NCBI GenBank assembly: GCA_964595955.1
Contig: CAZQSF010000005.1
Span: forward strand, 1-64,000
DNA length: 64,000 nt
Direction: 5' to 3'
Source: JAJDFU01 sp964595955
Lineage (GTDB): Bacteria > Bacteroidota > Bacteroidia > Chitinophagales > Saprospiraceae
The translations under genes were made by a program, and so were the position numbers. This document shows positions 42,256-50,968 of the stretch, one piece after another (the stretch's first letter is position 1; every line of letters begins with the position of its first letter). The notes beneath the pieces were generated by a model that was not told the DNA's origin, made no database searches, and saw nothing but the letters and a program-made list of their open reading frames with translations.

Positions 42256-43232
42256 TCTTGCTTGTCTATCAAACGCTTTGAAGGTTCCAGGTGCCGGCGC
42301 ACCTTATAAGGTCTTTTTTGCTGGCTCTCGTAATAGGTACGCATCTGAATCTCCACCACTATACCTATGGTGATCAGCTGTATGCCGCCCAGAACGAGGA
42401 GAAGCCCGAGAATGATCAGAGGCTTGCCCCAAATATCCTGTCCCATGATCTTGAGCACGGCCAGATACGCATTGATCCCGATACCGATCACCAGGAGCAC
42501 CAGACCCGATATCCCAAACAGATGCATGGGCTTTTGAAGATATCGCTTCCAGAACAGCATGAAAAGCAGGTCGGGAATTACTTTGAAGGTGCGCCCCAGG
42601 CCGTACTTTGATTTTCCGTGTGCCCGCGGGTGATGGCGAACCGGTACCTGGGTAATGCGGGCCCCCTCCAGGGCAGCCAGAACCGGTAAAAAACGGTGAA
42701 GCTCCCCATACAGGCCCAGGTCCTTTGCCAGATCCGCTCGCATAACGCGCAGGGCACAGCCGTAATCGCGCAGGTGCACGTTGACGGCGTTCCGGATGAT
42801 GAAGTTGGCAATGCGGCTGGGGATCTTGCGCAGCAGGACGTTGTCCTGCCGATTGACCCGCTCTCCGGCCACCAGGTCCCACCCGCCTTGCTCGGCCAGT
42901 TCCAACATGGCCGGCAGGTCAGCCGGGTCGTTCTGGCCGTCACCATCTAGCGTGGCTATGTAGGTGCCCCGGGCGTAGTCGATCCCGGCCATCATCGCAG
43001 AGCTTTGGCCGTAGTTCTTGCGAAATTCCAGGATTCGCAAACCGGGATGAGAAAGGCCGCGCAAGGCTTGAATGGTGTCGTCGGTTGAGCCGTCGTCTAC
43101 AAACAGGATTTCGTAATCCATGCCTCCGAGGGCATCTGAAATGCGGTTCACCAGGGGCTTTACGTTCTCGGCTTCATTGAACACAGGGACCACAACGGAC
43201 AGATAGGGGCCATTCGGAAAGGTGGACGGCAT
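42252..43232 (-). CDS. Family 2 glycosyltransferase with C-terminal membrane helices (DPM1/GtrB-like)
   Basis: The 326-residue enzyme has a GT-A domain, SVVVPVFNEAENV at the start, FVDDGSTDDT near 44, TLDGDGQNDP near 94 (the metal-binding Asp pair), then two TM helices near 240-262 and 275-300. This layout is typical of polyprenyl-phosphate glycosyltransferases such as GtrB and DPM1-like enzymes, which transfer a sugar from a nucleotide to undecaprenyl phosphate on the cytoplasmic face. The sugar is unknown. The small membrane protein gene follows with overlap. Confidence 0.9.
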   Translation of the reverse strand: MPSTFPNGPYLSVVVPVFNEAENVKPLVNRISDALGGMDYEILFVDDGSTDDTIQALRGLSHPGLRILEFRKNYGQSSAMMAGIDYARGTYIATLDGDGQNDPADLPAMLELAEQGGWDLVAGERVNRQDNVLLRKIPSRIANFIIRNAVNVHLRDYGCALRVMRADLAKDLGLYGELHRFLPVLAALEGARITQVPVRHHPRAHGKSKYGLGRTFKVIPDLLFMLFWKRYLQKPMHLFGISGLVLLVIGIGINAYLAVLKIMGQDIWGKPLIILGLLLVLGGIQLITIGIVVEIQMRTYYESQQKRPYKVRRHLEPSKRLIDKQE

Positions 43233-43345
43233 AAACGGATCGGATTCAACGGATGTATGAACTTTGAAAGCCGGGGCAATGGTTTCGCAATGCCAGCTGC
43301 GTCGGCTATATTATGTCGAAAATAAAAAGAAAAGACCAGCCGATC

Positions 43346-44047
43346 ATGCGATGGATGCTTCTGCTCCTGTTTCTGCCGGCTTGCGCCCCGGTGCCTGAGG
43401 ATAACCGGCAGGCGGCCCTTTCCGTGGAAGACACGACGGCTCAGGTGCCTCCGGCGCCGAAACAGCCCCGTAAGCCGCTCCCGCCCGACTACGACACCAG
43501 CCGCTGGACCGAATTTACCCGGCGGGATACCGGTTTTCACCTAGACATCCGCTATGCGACGGAGGCGAATTTTGTGGAGGAGCGGATGTACGACTGCGGT
43601 CGCTGTTTCCTGCGTCCGGAAGCGGCGGCGGCTCTCAAACGGGTACGAGAGGGATTGTCCGGGCAGGGGTACGACCTCCTTCTGCTGGACTGCTACCGGC
43701 CCCGGCCCGTACAGCAGAAGCTGTGGGACAAAGTACCCGATGCTCGCTATGTAACGCCTCCCGGCCGGGGCAGTATGCACAACCGGGGCCTGGCCATCGA
43801 CCTCACCCTGGCCGACAGCCTGGGCCGGGAGCTGGCCATGGGAACCCCCTACGACTACTTCGGCCGAGAGGCCTGGAGTACCTACACGCAGCTGCCGGAC
43901 TCCATTTTGCAGCGGCGGCGGTTGCTGCGCACGGCCATGGAAGCCGAGGGCTTTGCAGGGATTCGCACCGAGTGGTGGCACTTCTCATACCGCCGCGCAA
44001 AATATCCGCTGGACGACTGGCTTTGGCCCTGCCCTGAAGTTGACTGA
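43346..44047 (+). CDS. M15 family D-Ala-D-Ala dipeptidase (VanX/DdpX-like) lipoprotein
   Basis: The 233-residue protein has a lipobox (LLFLPAC) and a proline-rich linker, then a zinc D,D-dipeptidase domain. SMHNRGLAIDLTL near 142-154 provides the His and Asp ligands, and EWWHFSYR near 215 the catalytic Glu and third His. Such enzymes split D-Ala-D-Ala for cell-wall recycling; here, outside any van cluster and exported as a lipoprotein, a housekeeping role in peptidoglycan turnover is more likely than vancomycin resistance. The start is uncertain: an ATG 11 codons upstream falls next to a TATATTAT -7-like sequence, so I prefer the internal ATG. Confidence 0.85.
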   Translation: MRWMLLLLFLPACAPVPEDNRQAALSVEDTTAQVPPAPKQPRKPLPPDYDTSRWTEFTRRDTGFHLDIRYATEANFVEERMYDCGRCFLRPEAAAALKRVREGLSGQGYDLLLLDCYRPRPVQQKLWDKVPDARYVTPPGRGSMHNRGLAIDLTLADSLGRELAMGTPYDYFGREAWSTYTQLPDSILQRRRLLRTAMEAEGFAGIRTEWWHFSYRRAKYPLDDWLWPCPEVD

Positions 44048-44212
44048 CCGAAAGGGTAGCGACCCATCCTCGACAAACCCGGTCCGTCTCCACCTCTTGG
44101 CTCGCCCAAGGCATTTCGCCGGAGCGGGAAAACAATGCAGCAGCAGCGGGCGTTTCCTTTCTTGTTCAGTGCATTTTTTCCATTTTTGCCCATTCACAAT
44201 TCCCGATGTCGC

Positions 44213-45184
<972 letters not shown>

Positions 45185-45352
45185 AGGTAGCCCGCCCACC
45201 AAAACGGGCCGGGTGCGCATCTCTCTTCATACGGCGATCCGGTACGCCCATAAACCCTCCAACCGGGTATCACAATCCGGTCGGATTGGGATCGGAAATC
45301 TTTCCCTGCTCTCATCGTCTTCCGGCCGTTGGTAGGGGCCGGTAAGCACCTT

Positions 45353-45505
45353 GGTCCCTTAAAGGAATCCCATCTCCCGCCTGCCCCGTGATTGATACAG
45401 GGTTTTTGGCAACGATGGGCAGGGCCAAAAGAAAAACCAGGTGAGATGGGATAAGCTGAACGGCCACCAACCTAAGCCCGAAGCTGTTCTCCCTGATGAG
45501 GGACC
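45353..45505 (+). ncRNA. Candidate structured RNA or 5' leader, class unknown
   Basis: Within a 369-base gene-free stretch, nested pairings occur: GGTCCCT (45353-45359) with AGGGACC (45499-45505), ATCCCATCTC (45367-45376) with GAGATGGGAT (45443-45452), and CCTGCCC (45380-45386) with GGGCAGG (45417-45423). An alternative local hairpin TCCCT-GATG-AGGGA (45490-45503) would compete with the outer stem. No T run follows and no riboswitch class is recognised. It ends about 50 bases before the DUF4837 start, so it may be that gene's leader. Strand is uncertain. The remainder of the spacer holds nothing else that I recognise. Confidence 0.3.
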
Positions 45506-45553
45506 GGCAGAGAGAGGATAAGTATTATTTTTACCAAAACGGCAATTCGGCTA

Positions 45554-46645
45554 ATGCAGAAACTACGCTTCGCCCTATTTCTCCTGTTCAGTATCAGTTG
45601 GTTGTTCACGGGCTGTTCTTCGGAGCCCCAGGCACAGGGTTCCGGCAGCGGACTTCGGCCAATGCCTCTGGCCTTTGGCAAAATCCGGGAACTCACGGTC
45701 ATTATGGACAACGACCTGTGGAAAGGACAGGTAGGGGATACCCTGGATTATTATTATGCAGGGCCCTACCTCCTGCTGCCCCAACCCGAACCCATCCTGG
45801 ATATTCGCCACTTCACGGCCCGGGAACTGCTGGAAGACCCCCTCCGCAAAGAACTTCGACTCATGCTGTTTGTATGCGACCTCTCAGACGAGCAGTCCCT
45901 GACCACCCAAATGGTAAGTAAGGACCTAGGCGAAGAAAAAATACGCCGGGCCCGGGAGACCCCCGGTTTCCGGATCACGGTAGGCCGCAACAAATGGGCC
46001 AAGGATCAGACCATTCTCTACCTGTTCGGTTTTTCAGAGGAAGAGCTGGTGGCCAATGTGAAAAAAAGCATGTCCGTGATCATGGACAAGATCGAAGAAG
46101 TGGACACCGAAAAACTGGATGCAACGGTCTATCTGGACGGTGAAAACACCAAGCTGACCCAACTCATTCGCGACCGCTATAAATTCAATATTCGGATACC
46201 GGGGGAATACGTGCAGGCCCTATACGACGAAAGTGTCCTCTGGATGCGCCGCGAGACGACCGACTACAGCAGCAGCATCCTCGTCAGCAGCATACCCTAC
46301 ACGGATCCGTCACAACTCACCAAACAAGGGCTGAAAGAAATCCGGGATTCCATCGGGCGGAAGTACATCTCCTCCGAATTGCCGGATACCTATATGAAGG
46401 TCAACGACATAGACCTTCCCTTCCTGGCGGATGCCACATCCGTTAGCGGAAAATACGCCCTGGAGGGCAGGGGCATCTGGGAAATCGAAAACGATTACAT
46501 GGGCGGGCCCTTTCTCAGCTTGCTCATTCACCAGCCCGAACGCAACCAGCTCATTTTTCTGGACGGCTTTCTGTACGCTCCCGGGAAGGACAAGCGCAAC
46601 AACATGCTCTACCTGGAGCACATTTTCAGCACGGTGCGCCTCTGA
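45554..46645 (+). CDS. DUF4837 family lipoprotein
   Basis: The 363-residue protein has a lipobox (WLFTGC, Cys near residue 21) and matches the Bacteroidota family DUF4837. Visible hallmarks are RPMPLAFGKIRELTVIMDNDLW (given in part), RHFTARELL and, in the C-terminal half, TVYLDGENTKLTQLI and LEGRGIWEIENDYMGGPFLS (in part). Its function is unknown; it is envelope-attached. It has its own upstream region and converges on htpG with 27 bases between the stops. Confidence 0.83.
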   Translation: MQKLRFALFLLFSISWLFTGCSSEPQAQGSGSGLRPMPLAFGKIRELTVIMDNDLWKGQVGDTLDYYYAGPYLLLPQPEPILDIRHFTARELLEDPLRKELRLMLFVCDLSDEQSLTTQMVSKDLGEEKIRRARETPGFRITVGRNKWAKDQTILYLFGFSEEELVANVKKSMSVIMDKIEEVDTEKLDATVYLDGENTKLTQLIRDRYKFNIRIPGEYVQALYDESVLWMRRETTDYSSSILVSSIPYTDPSQLTKQGLKEIRDSIGRKYISSELPDTYMKVNDIDLPFLADATSVSGKYALEGRGIWEIENDYMGGPFLSLLIHQPERNQLIFLDGFLYAPGKDKRNNMLYLEHIFSTVRL

Positions 46646-46672
46646 GTGTTTTGCCGGGTAAGCAGCAGCACG

Positions 46673-48535
46673 CTATTGCACCCACTCCAGGCTGCGCTGA
46701 ACGAATGCCGTGAGGTCCGCACCGGTGAGCATACCTTGGTTCAGGCGAGCGAGATCGTACAAGTGCCGCGCCAGGCTTTGCCGCTTCTCCTCCTTTTTCA
46801 TCCGCAGGAGTTTCTCGGCAACCAGGGGGTGGTTGCCGTTGATCACCACTTGAAAAGAGTCTGGAAACATGGAGGCATCCATTCCCTGCAGCGCCTGCAT
46901 TTCTTTCATGCGCCGCATAAATTCAGGCCGGGTTATCACTACCGGCTGATCTTCGGGCGAAAGAGCCTTGACCTGTACTTGATGGCCTTCTCCGGCGAGT
47001 TCGCTGAATAGCGTCTTTACTTTTTCCTGCTCCTTCTCACTCAGCACAGCCTCCGTATCTTCATCCTTCTGCACCAGTTTGTCCACCGTATCGGAGTCCA
47101 CCCGGACGAAGGTCACGTCACCCAACTTGTATTCCAGCTGCTGGATGAAGTGATTGTCGAGCATTTGGTCGAAGAGCAACACATCGTACCCTCGTGCCCT
47201 GGCCGAACGGATAAAGCTGTCGTGAGCCGCTGCCTGGTTGGTATACAGAAATACGACCTTATTGTGCTTGTCGGTCTGCAGGTCTTTGACCTTTTCCCGG
47301 TATTCCGCCAGGGTGAAGTGTTCCTTATCGACATTTTCCAACAAGGCAAAATCAACGGCCTTATCGTAGAACTTCTCCTCGGATATCATGCCGTATTTGA
47401 CGAAGACACCGAGATCGCCCCACTTCGCTTCGTAGTTCTCCCGGTCCTTTTCGAACAGTTCCTTGAGTTTATCGGCAACCTTACGGGTAATGTATCCCGT
47501 GATTTTCTTTACTGAAGCATCACTTTGCAGGTAGCTCCGCGATACGTTCAGCGGAATGTCCGGGGAGTCGATCACCCCGTGCAGGAGCGTGAGGAACTCG
47601 GGCACGATCTCCTTCACTTCGTCGGTGACGTATACCTGATTGCTGTACAGCTGAATCTTGTTTTTCTGAACTTCAAGCGTATTGCCCAGCTTGGGGAAAA
47701 AGAGTATGCCGGTCAGGTTGAACGGGTAATCTATGTTGAGGTGGATCCAGAACATGGGCGCCGGACTGAAGGGATAGAGTTCCTGATAGAAGGACTGGTA
47801 ATCCTCATCCGTCAATTCCGCCGGGGGCTTCTTCCAGATGGGGTCTGGATTGTTGATGACGTTGGGTACGTCCCGGGTTTTCTGCTCGCTGTCCTCGCCC
47901 TCGCCTTCGGTATAGGTTTCCGTGCGGGTGCCGAATTGGATGGGAACCGGCAAGAACTTACAGTATTTTTTAAGCAGTTCTTCAATTCGGTTCCTTTCCA
48001 GAAACTCCTTATTCTCTTCGTTGATGTAGAGCACAACATCCGTACCCCGGTCATCGCGCTCGGCCGGCTCCAGGCTGTACTCGGGATTGCCTTCGCAGCT
48101 CCACTTCACGGCCGAGGCCCCCTCCTGCCACGAGCGGGTGATCACTTCCACTTTATCGGCCACCATGAAAGCCGAATAAAAGCCGAGGCCGAAGTGGCCG
48201 ATGATATTGCCATCTTCCTTGTACTTCTCCAAAAACTCTGCAGCACTGGAAAAAGCGACCTGGTTCAGGTATTTCATCACTTCCTCCTCCGTCATGCCCA
48301 CGCCGCGATCGCGAATAGTGAGGGTCTTATTGGCTTCGTCCAGCAGAATATGAATGGTGGTATCGCCCAGCTCGCCCTTGAATTCTCCCTTGTTGGCGAG
48401 GGTCCTGAGCTTAGTGGTGGCATCGACCGCATTGGAGACCAACTCCCGCAGAAAAATCTCGTGATCGGAATACAAAAACTTCTTGATGATGGGAAAGATA
48501 TTCTCCGTCTGTACCGAGATGGTGCCTTTTTGCAT
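46673..48535 (-). CDS. htpG: Molecular chaperone HtpG (Hsp90)
   Basis: The 620-residue protein is bacterial Hsp90, an ATP-driven chaperone. The N-terminal GHKL ATPase domain shows FLRELVSNAVDATTKLRTL near residues 26-44, IRDRGVGMTEEEV near 73-85 and GHFGLGFYSAFMVADKV near 117-133. The middle and C-terminal domains are complete, with DIPLNVSRSYLQSD near 345. Length is normal. I chose the ATG before QKGTISVQTENIFP; the open frame extends 52 codons upstream with no family similarity. Confidence 0.95.
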   Translation of the reverse strand: MQKGTISVQTENIFPIIKKFLYSDHEIFLRELVSNAVDATTKLRTLANKGEFKGELGDTTIHILLDEANKTLTIRDRGVGMTEEEVMKYLNQVAFSSAAEFLEKYKEDGNIIGHFGLGFYSAFMVADKVEVITRSWQEGASAVKWSCEGNPEYSLEPAERDDRGTDVVLYINEENKEFLERNRIEELLKKYCKFLPVPIQFGTRTETYTEGEGEDSEQKTRDVPNVINNPDPIWKKPPAELTDEDYQSFYQELYPFSPAPMFWIHLNIDYPFNLTGILFFPKLGNTLEVQKNKIQLYSNQVYVTDEVKEIVPEFLTLLHGVIDSPDIPLNVSRSYLQSDASVKKITGYITRKVADKLKELFEKDRENYEAKWGDLGVFVKYGMISEEKFYDKAVDFALLENVDKEHFTLAEYREKVKDLQTDKHNKVVFLYTNQAAAHDSFIRSARARGYDVLLFDQMLDNHFIQQLEYKLGDVTFVRVDSDTVDKLVQKDEDTEAVLSEKEQEKVKTLFSELAGEGHQVQVKALSPEDQPVVITRPEFMRRMKEMQALQGMDASMFPDSFQVVINGNHPLVAEKLLRMKKEEKRQSLARHLYDLARLNQGMLTGADLTAFVQRSLEWVQ

Positions 48536-48630
48536 AGTCTGGGAATTTTGAAGTCCACTATCCGCGCTGCAAAGGGCATGCCATGACTCACCGGCTGCCA
48601 AAATGGCGCAAAGAATAAACGATTGAAGGT

Positions 48631-48661
48631 TTTGAAATTTTAACAGGATTCCCTTATTTTG
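48631..48661 (+). promoter_or_regulatory. Possible plus-strand promoter divergent from htpG
   Basis: TTTG, a 19-base spacer and TTATTTTG (seven of eight -7 positions) lie in the htpG upstream region but point away from htpG. No plus-strand gene follows before 54 kb, so it would drive a non-coding transcript. Confidence 0.4.
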
Positions 48662-48810
48662 TTCGTTGAATGAATATCTGTTTATCTGCATTTCTCAACC
48701 AGGTATCCATTCGAGGCTATTTCCACACCAGTTTTCCAAACCGATCTTCAGATATCTGTTTTGCAGTGATCACTATGCACTGCGAGGTCTGTGTCTTTCG
48801 CAAAAGACAC

Positions 48811-48855
48811 AAAAAAAAGTGAGTCCAGCACATAAGGGGGGTAGCTGGAACTCAC
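48811..48855 (-). terminator. Terminator of the M28-rpiB-DUF2723 operon
   Basis: On the minus strand GTGAGTTCCAGC pairs with GCTGGACTCAC (one bulged base) and is followed by eight T residues. It lies about 45 bases beyond the M28 stop codon. Confidence 0.7.
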
Positions 48856-48861
48856 CCACGG

Positions 48862-48896
48862 CTGGCCCGAGTCTTGCATTCGGGTCAGTTTTTTTT
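48862..48896 (+). terminator. Plus-strand intrinsic terminator
   Basis: CTGGCCCGA and TCGGGTCAG form a nine-base stem (one G-T pair) with a nine-base loop, followed by eight T residues. There is no plus-strand gene upstream for it to end, which is the reason for proposing a small RNA here. Confidence 0.65.
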
Positions 48897-48898
48897 GT

Positions 48899-50488
48899 CT
48901 AGTTCTTGTCGATCACGTCCACCGGCAAGCGCTCGTCCCGGTTGGCAATTTCCCAGGCAGTATGGAAAACCAGTCGCCCGATCCTGGCCATCTTGTCGAA
49001 TTGGATCTTCTCCACCGTATCACTGGGCTGGTGATAATCCTGATGGGTTCCGTTGAAATAGAAAATAGCGGGAATGCCGTTCCGGGCAAAATTGTAGTGG
49101 TCTGAGCGGTAGTAAAACTGATTGGGATCATCCTCCGCATTGTAGGTATAGTCCAGCGTGAGTTGGGTGTATTTCTCGTTGACCTCTTCGTTGATTTCGT
49201 GCAGCTGAGTACTCATGCGATCGGCTCCGATCACGTAAATGTAATTGGGATTTCCCATCTCACTGTACTTGGGGTCTACTCGGCCCACCATATCCACATT
49301 GATGTCGACCACGGTGTTCTCCAGCGGGAAAACGGGGTTCTTTACGTAATACTGCGAACCGAGCAAGCCCTTTTCCTCTCCGGAAACGAGCAAAGCCAAT
49401 ACGCTGCGCCGGGGCCCGGCCCCCCGTTCTCTTGCCTCGGCAAAGGCCTGCGTCACCTCGAGAACGGTGGAGGTGCCCGAACCGTTGTCATCCGAACCGT
49501 TGTAAATGGCATCCCCCCGCTTGCCGAGATGGTCAAAGTGGGCAGACAAAATGACAATTTCGTCTTTCAGGTCCGGATCGGTTCCTTCGATGAAACCCAG
49601 GACATTTTCACCCTGTACCTTTTGCACTTTTTTACTTTCCGAGATACTCAGGTCGACGGGTATGCCAACGGGTTTGGATTTGCCCTTTTTCTGAATGCGC
49701 TCTCTGGCCTTGACCACCTTGTTGACCTTCTTGCCCAGGATCTGACGAGCGGTTCCGGAGCTGATGAAATAACTGGGCGCATAGCGATCTGTATCGGCAC
49801 CGTAGCCCAGCTGCAGCCGCCGGTTGAGAATCACCCGACGGGCAAAAGACAGATTTCGCTTGAAGTTATCGTCGATAAGGAATACGGCAGCAGCGCCTTT
49901 TTCCTTTGCCAGTTCGATCTTTCGGGTCGGGTTGCGCGACCAGGACGATACGTCTGTACTGCCCGTTACATAGGAAAGACTGTCCTTGTCCACCGGCTCT
50001 CCCGAATACATCAGTACGGCCTTCCCGGCCACATCGGCCCGGGCATAATCGCTATACGCTTCGCTTTCAATGCCGTATCCCACAAAGACCAGCTCGTCAA
50101 ATTGGTTCTGCATAGAATCCGGGTGCAGGCTCGGGAAGGCGTAATAATCGCGAAGGTGCGCAAGTTCCTCCCCGTTGAGGAGCAAGTCGATCGACTCCCA
50201 GTTTTCCGTGATGAACCCGATATTCTGAAAATAGGAATCGTCGTCTCCGATCCGGGGCAAACCCCATTCTTGGAAAAGGCCGGCAATGTATTCAGCGGCC
50301 TTGTGCTGCCCTTCGGTCCCTGTCTCCCTTCCCTCCATCGCATCGGAAGCCAGGGTGTTGAGATAGGTCTTCAGATCGTCGACCGTAATCGTCTCGGCAA
50401 AAACTTCCGGGCCGGGTGCCGGCTTCGGGCTTTGCCCCATGAGCACCCCACCCCAGATCACCAGAGTAAAAAGCAATATTCTCTTCAT
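48899..50488 (-). CDS. Secreted M28 family zinc peptidase
   Basis: The 529-residue protein has a signal peptide (MKRILLFTLVIWGGVLMG) and the M28 aminopeptidase fold with two zinc ions. HFDHLGKRGDAIYNGSDDNG (His and bridging Asp) lies near residue 325, the catalytic Glu in SGEEKGLLGS near 375, and later Asp and His ligands follow toward RSDHYNFARNGIPA near 480. A PA-type insert interrupts the N-terminal half. It probably degrades peptides in the periplasm or outside. The gene begins 32 bases after the rpiB stop, in operon. Confidence 0.92.
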   Translation of the reverse strand: MKRILLFTLVIWGGVLMGQSPKPAPGPEVFAETITVDDLKTYLNTLASDAMEGRETGTEGQHKAAEYIAGLFQEWGLPRIGDDDSYFQNIGFITENWESIDLLLNGEELAHLRDYYAFPSLHPDSMQNQFDELVFVGYGIESEAYSDYARADVAGKAVLMYSGEPVDKDSLSYVTGSTDVSSWSRNPTRKIELAKEKGAAAVFLIDDNFKRNLSFARRVILNRRLQLGYGADTDRYAPSYFISSGTARQILGKKVNKVVKARERIQKKGKSKPVGIPVDLSISESKKVQKVQGENVLGFIEGTDPDLKDEIVILSAHFDHLGKRGDAIYNGSDDNGSGTSTVLEVTQAFAEARERGAGPRRSVLALLVSGEEKGLLGSQYYVKNPVFPLENTVVDINVDMVGRVDPKYSEMGNPNYIYVIGADRMSTQLHEINEEVNEKYTQLTLDYTYNAEDDPNQFYYRSDHYNFARNGIPAIFYFNGTHQDYHQPSDTVEKIQFDKMARIGRLVFHTAWEIANRDERLPVDVIDKN

Positions 50489-50520
50489 CAGTTCAGTCGT
50501 ATATCGGCCAAGCGGATCGC

Positions 50521-50964
50521 TCAGCAATGGATTTGAATTTTTCCAACTCGTCGCTGGTGGCGCCCCCCCTCAAATTCAGCTTCCAAAAAGGAGCGAACCA
50601 TCGAAAGGGCCTCTTCGCGGCTCACGAAACGCGCAGGCAAGGCCAGCACATTCGCATTGTTGTGCTGCCGGGCCAGCTCGGCCAGTTCATCCTTCCAGCA
50701 AAGCGCGGCGCGAATGCCCTGATGCTTGTTGGCCGTCATGGCTACTCCGTTGCCGCTTCCGCAAATTACAATGCCCAGCCCGGCTTCCCCGGCTTCTACT
50801 TTTTCAGCTACCGGATGGACAAAGTCCGGATAATCGACCGAGTCCGGCGAATGGGTTCCGAAATCGAGCACATCGATCTGCTGAGATTGAAGCCATTCCT
50901 TTATGGCCTCCTTGTATTCATAGCCGGCGTGGTCGCAACCGATTGCGATGGACGATGGGATCAT
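50521..50964 (-). CDS. rpiB: Ribose-5-phosphate isomerase B
   Basis: RpiB interconverts ribose-5-phosphate and ribulose-5-phosphate in the pentose phosphate pathway. The 147-residue product has D11-H12 in GCDHAGYEYKEA, the catalytic Cys68 in GIVICGSGNGVAMTANK and the AALCWKDELAELARQHNNANVL block, all typical. The DUF2723 stop lies four bases before its start, so it follows that gene directly. The tail is slightly Arg/Gln-rich and not conserved. Confidence 0.95.
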   Translation of the reverse strand: MIPSSIAIGCDHAGYEYKEAIKEWLQSQQIDVLDFGTHSPDSVDYPDFVHPVAEKVEAGEAGLGIVICGSGNGVAMTANKHQGIRAALCWKDELAELARQHNNANVLALPARFVSREEALSMVRSFLEAEFEGGRHQRRVGKIQIHC

Positions 50965-50968
50965 AGGC

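Larger units (their letters stand above)
48668..48896 (+). ncRNA. Candidate small RNA divergent from htpG
   Basis: The stretch between htpG and the M28 peptidase gene has a possible plus-strand promoter, pairing arms ATATCTG (48674-48680) with CAGATAT (48749-48755), hairpins GCAGTG/CACTGC (48763-48783), GTGTCTTT/AAAGACAC (48791-48810) and GTGAGTCCAGC/GCTGGAACTCAC (48819-48855), and a terminal hairpin with eight T residues. No open frame is evident. I do not match it to a known RNA class. The hairpins may merely be terminators, so confidence is low. Confidence 0.35.

Noticed and set aside
43346..44047. Vancomycin-resistance dipeptidase
   Set aside because: No vanH, vanA or regulator genes are adjacent, and the lipoprotein export signal favours general cell-wall turnover.
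45353..45505. Assignment of the folded element to 6S RNA or signal recognition particle RNA
   Set aside because: The long-hairpin shape is only loosely 6S-like, and the conserved SRP loop motifs are missing.
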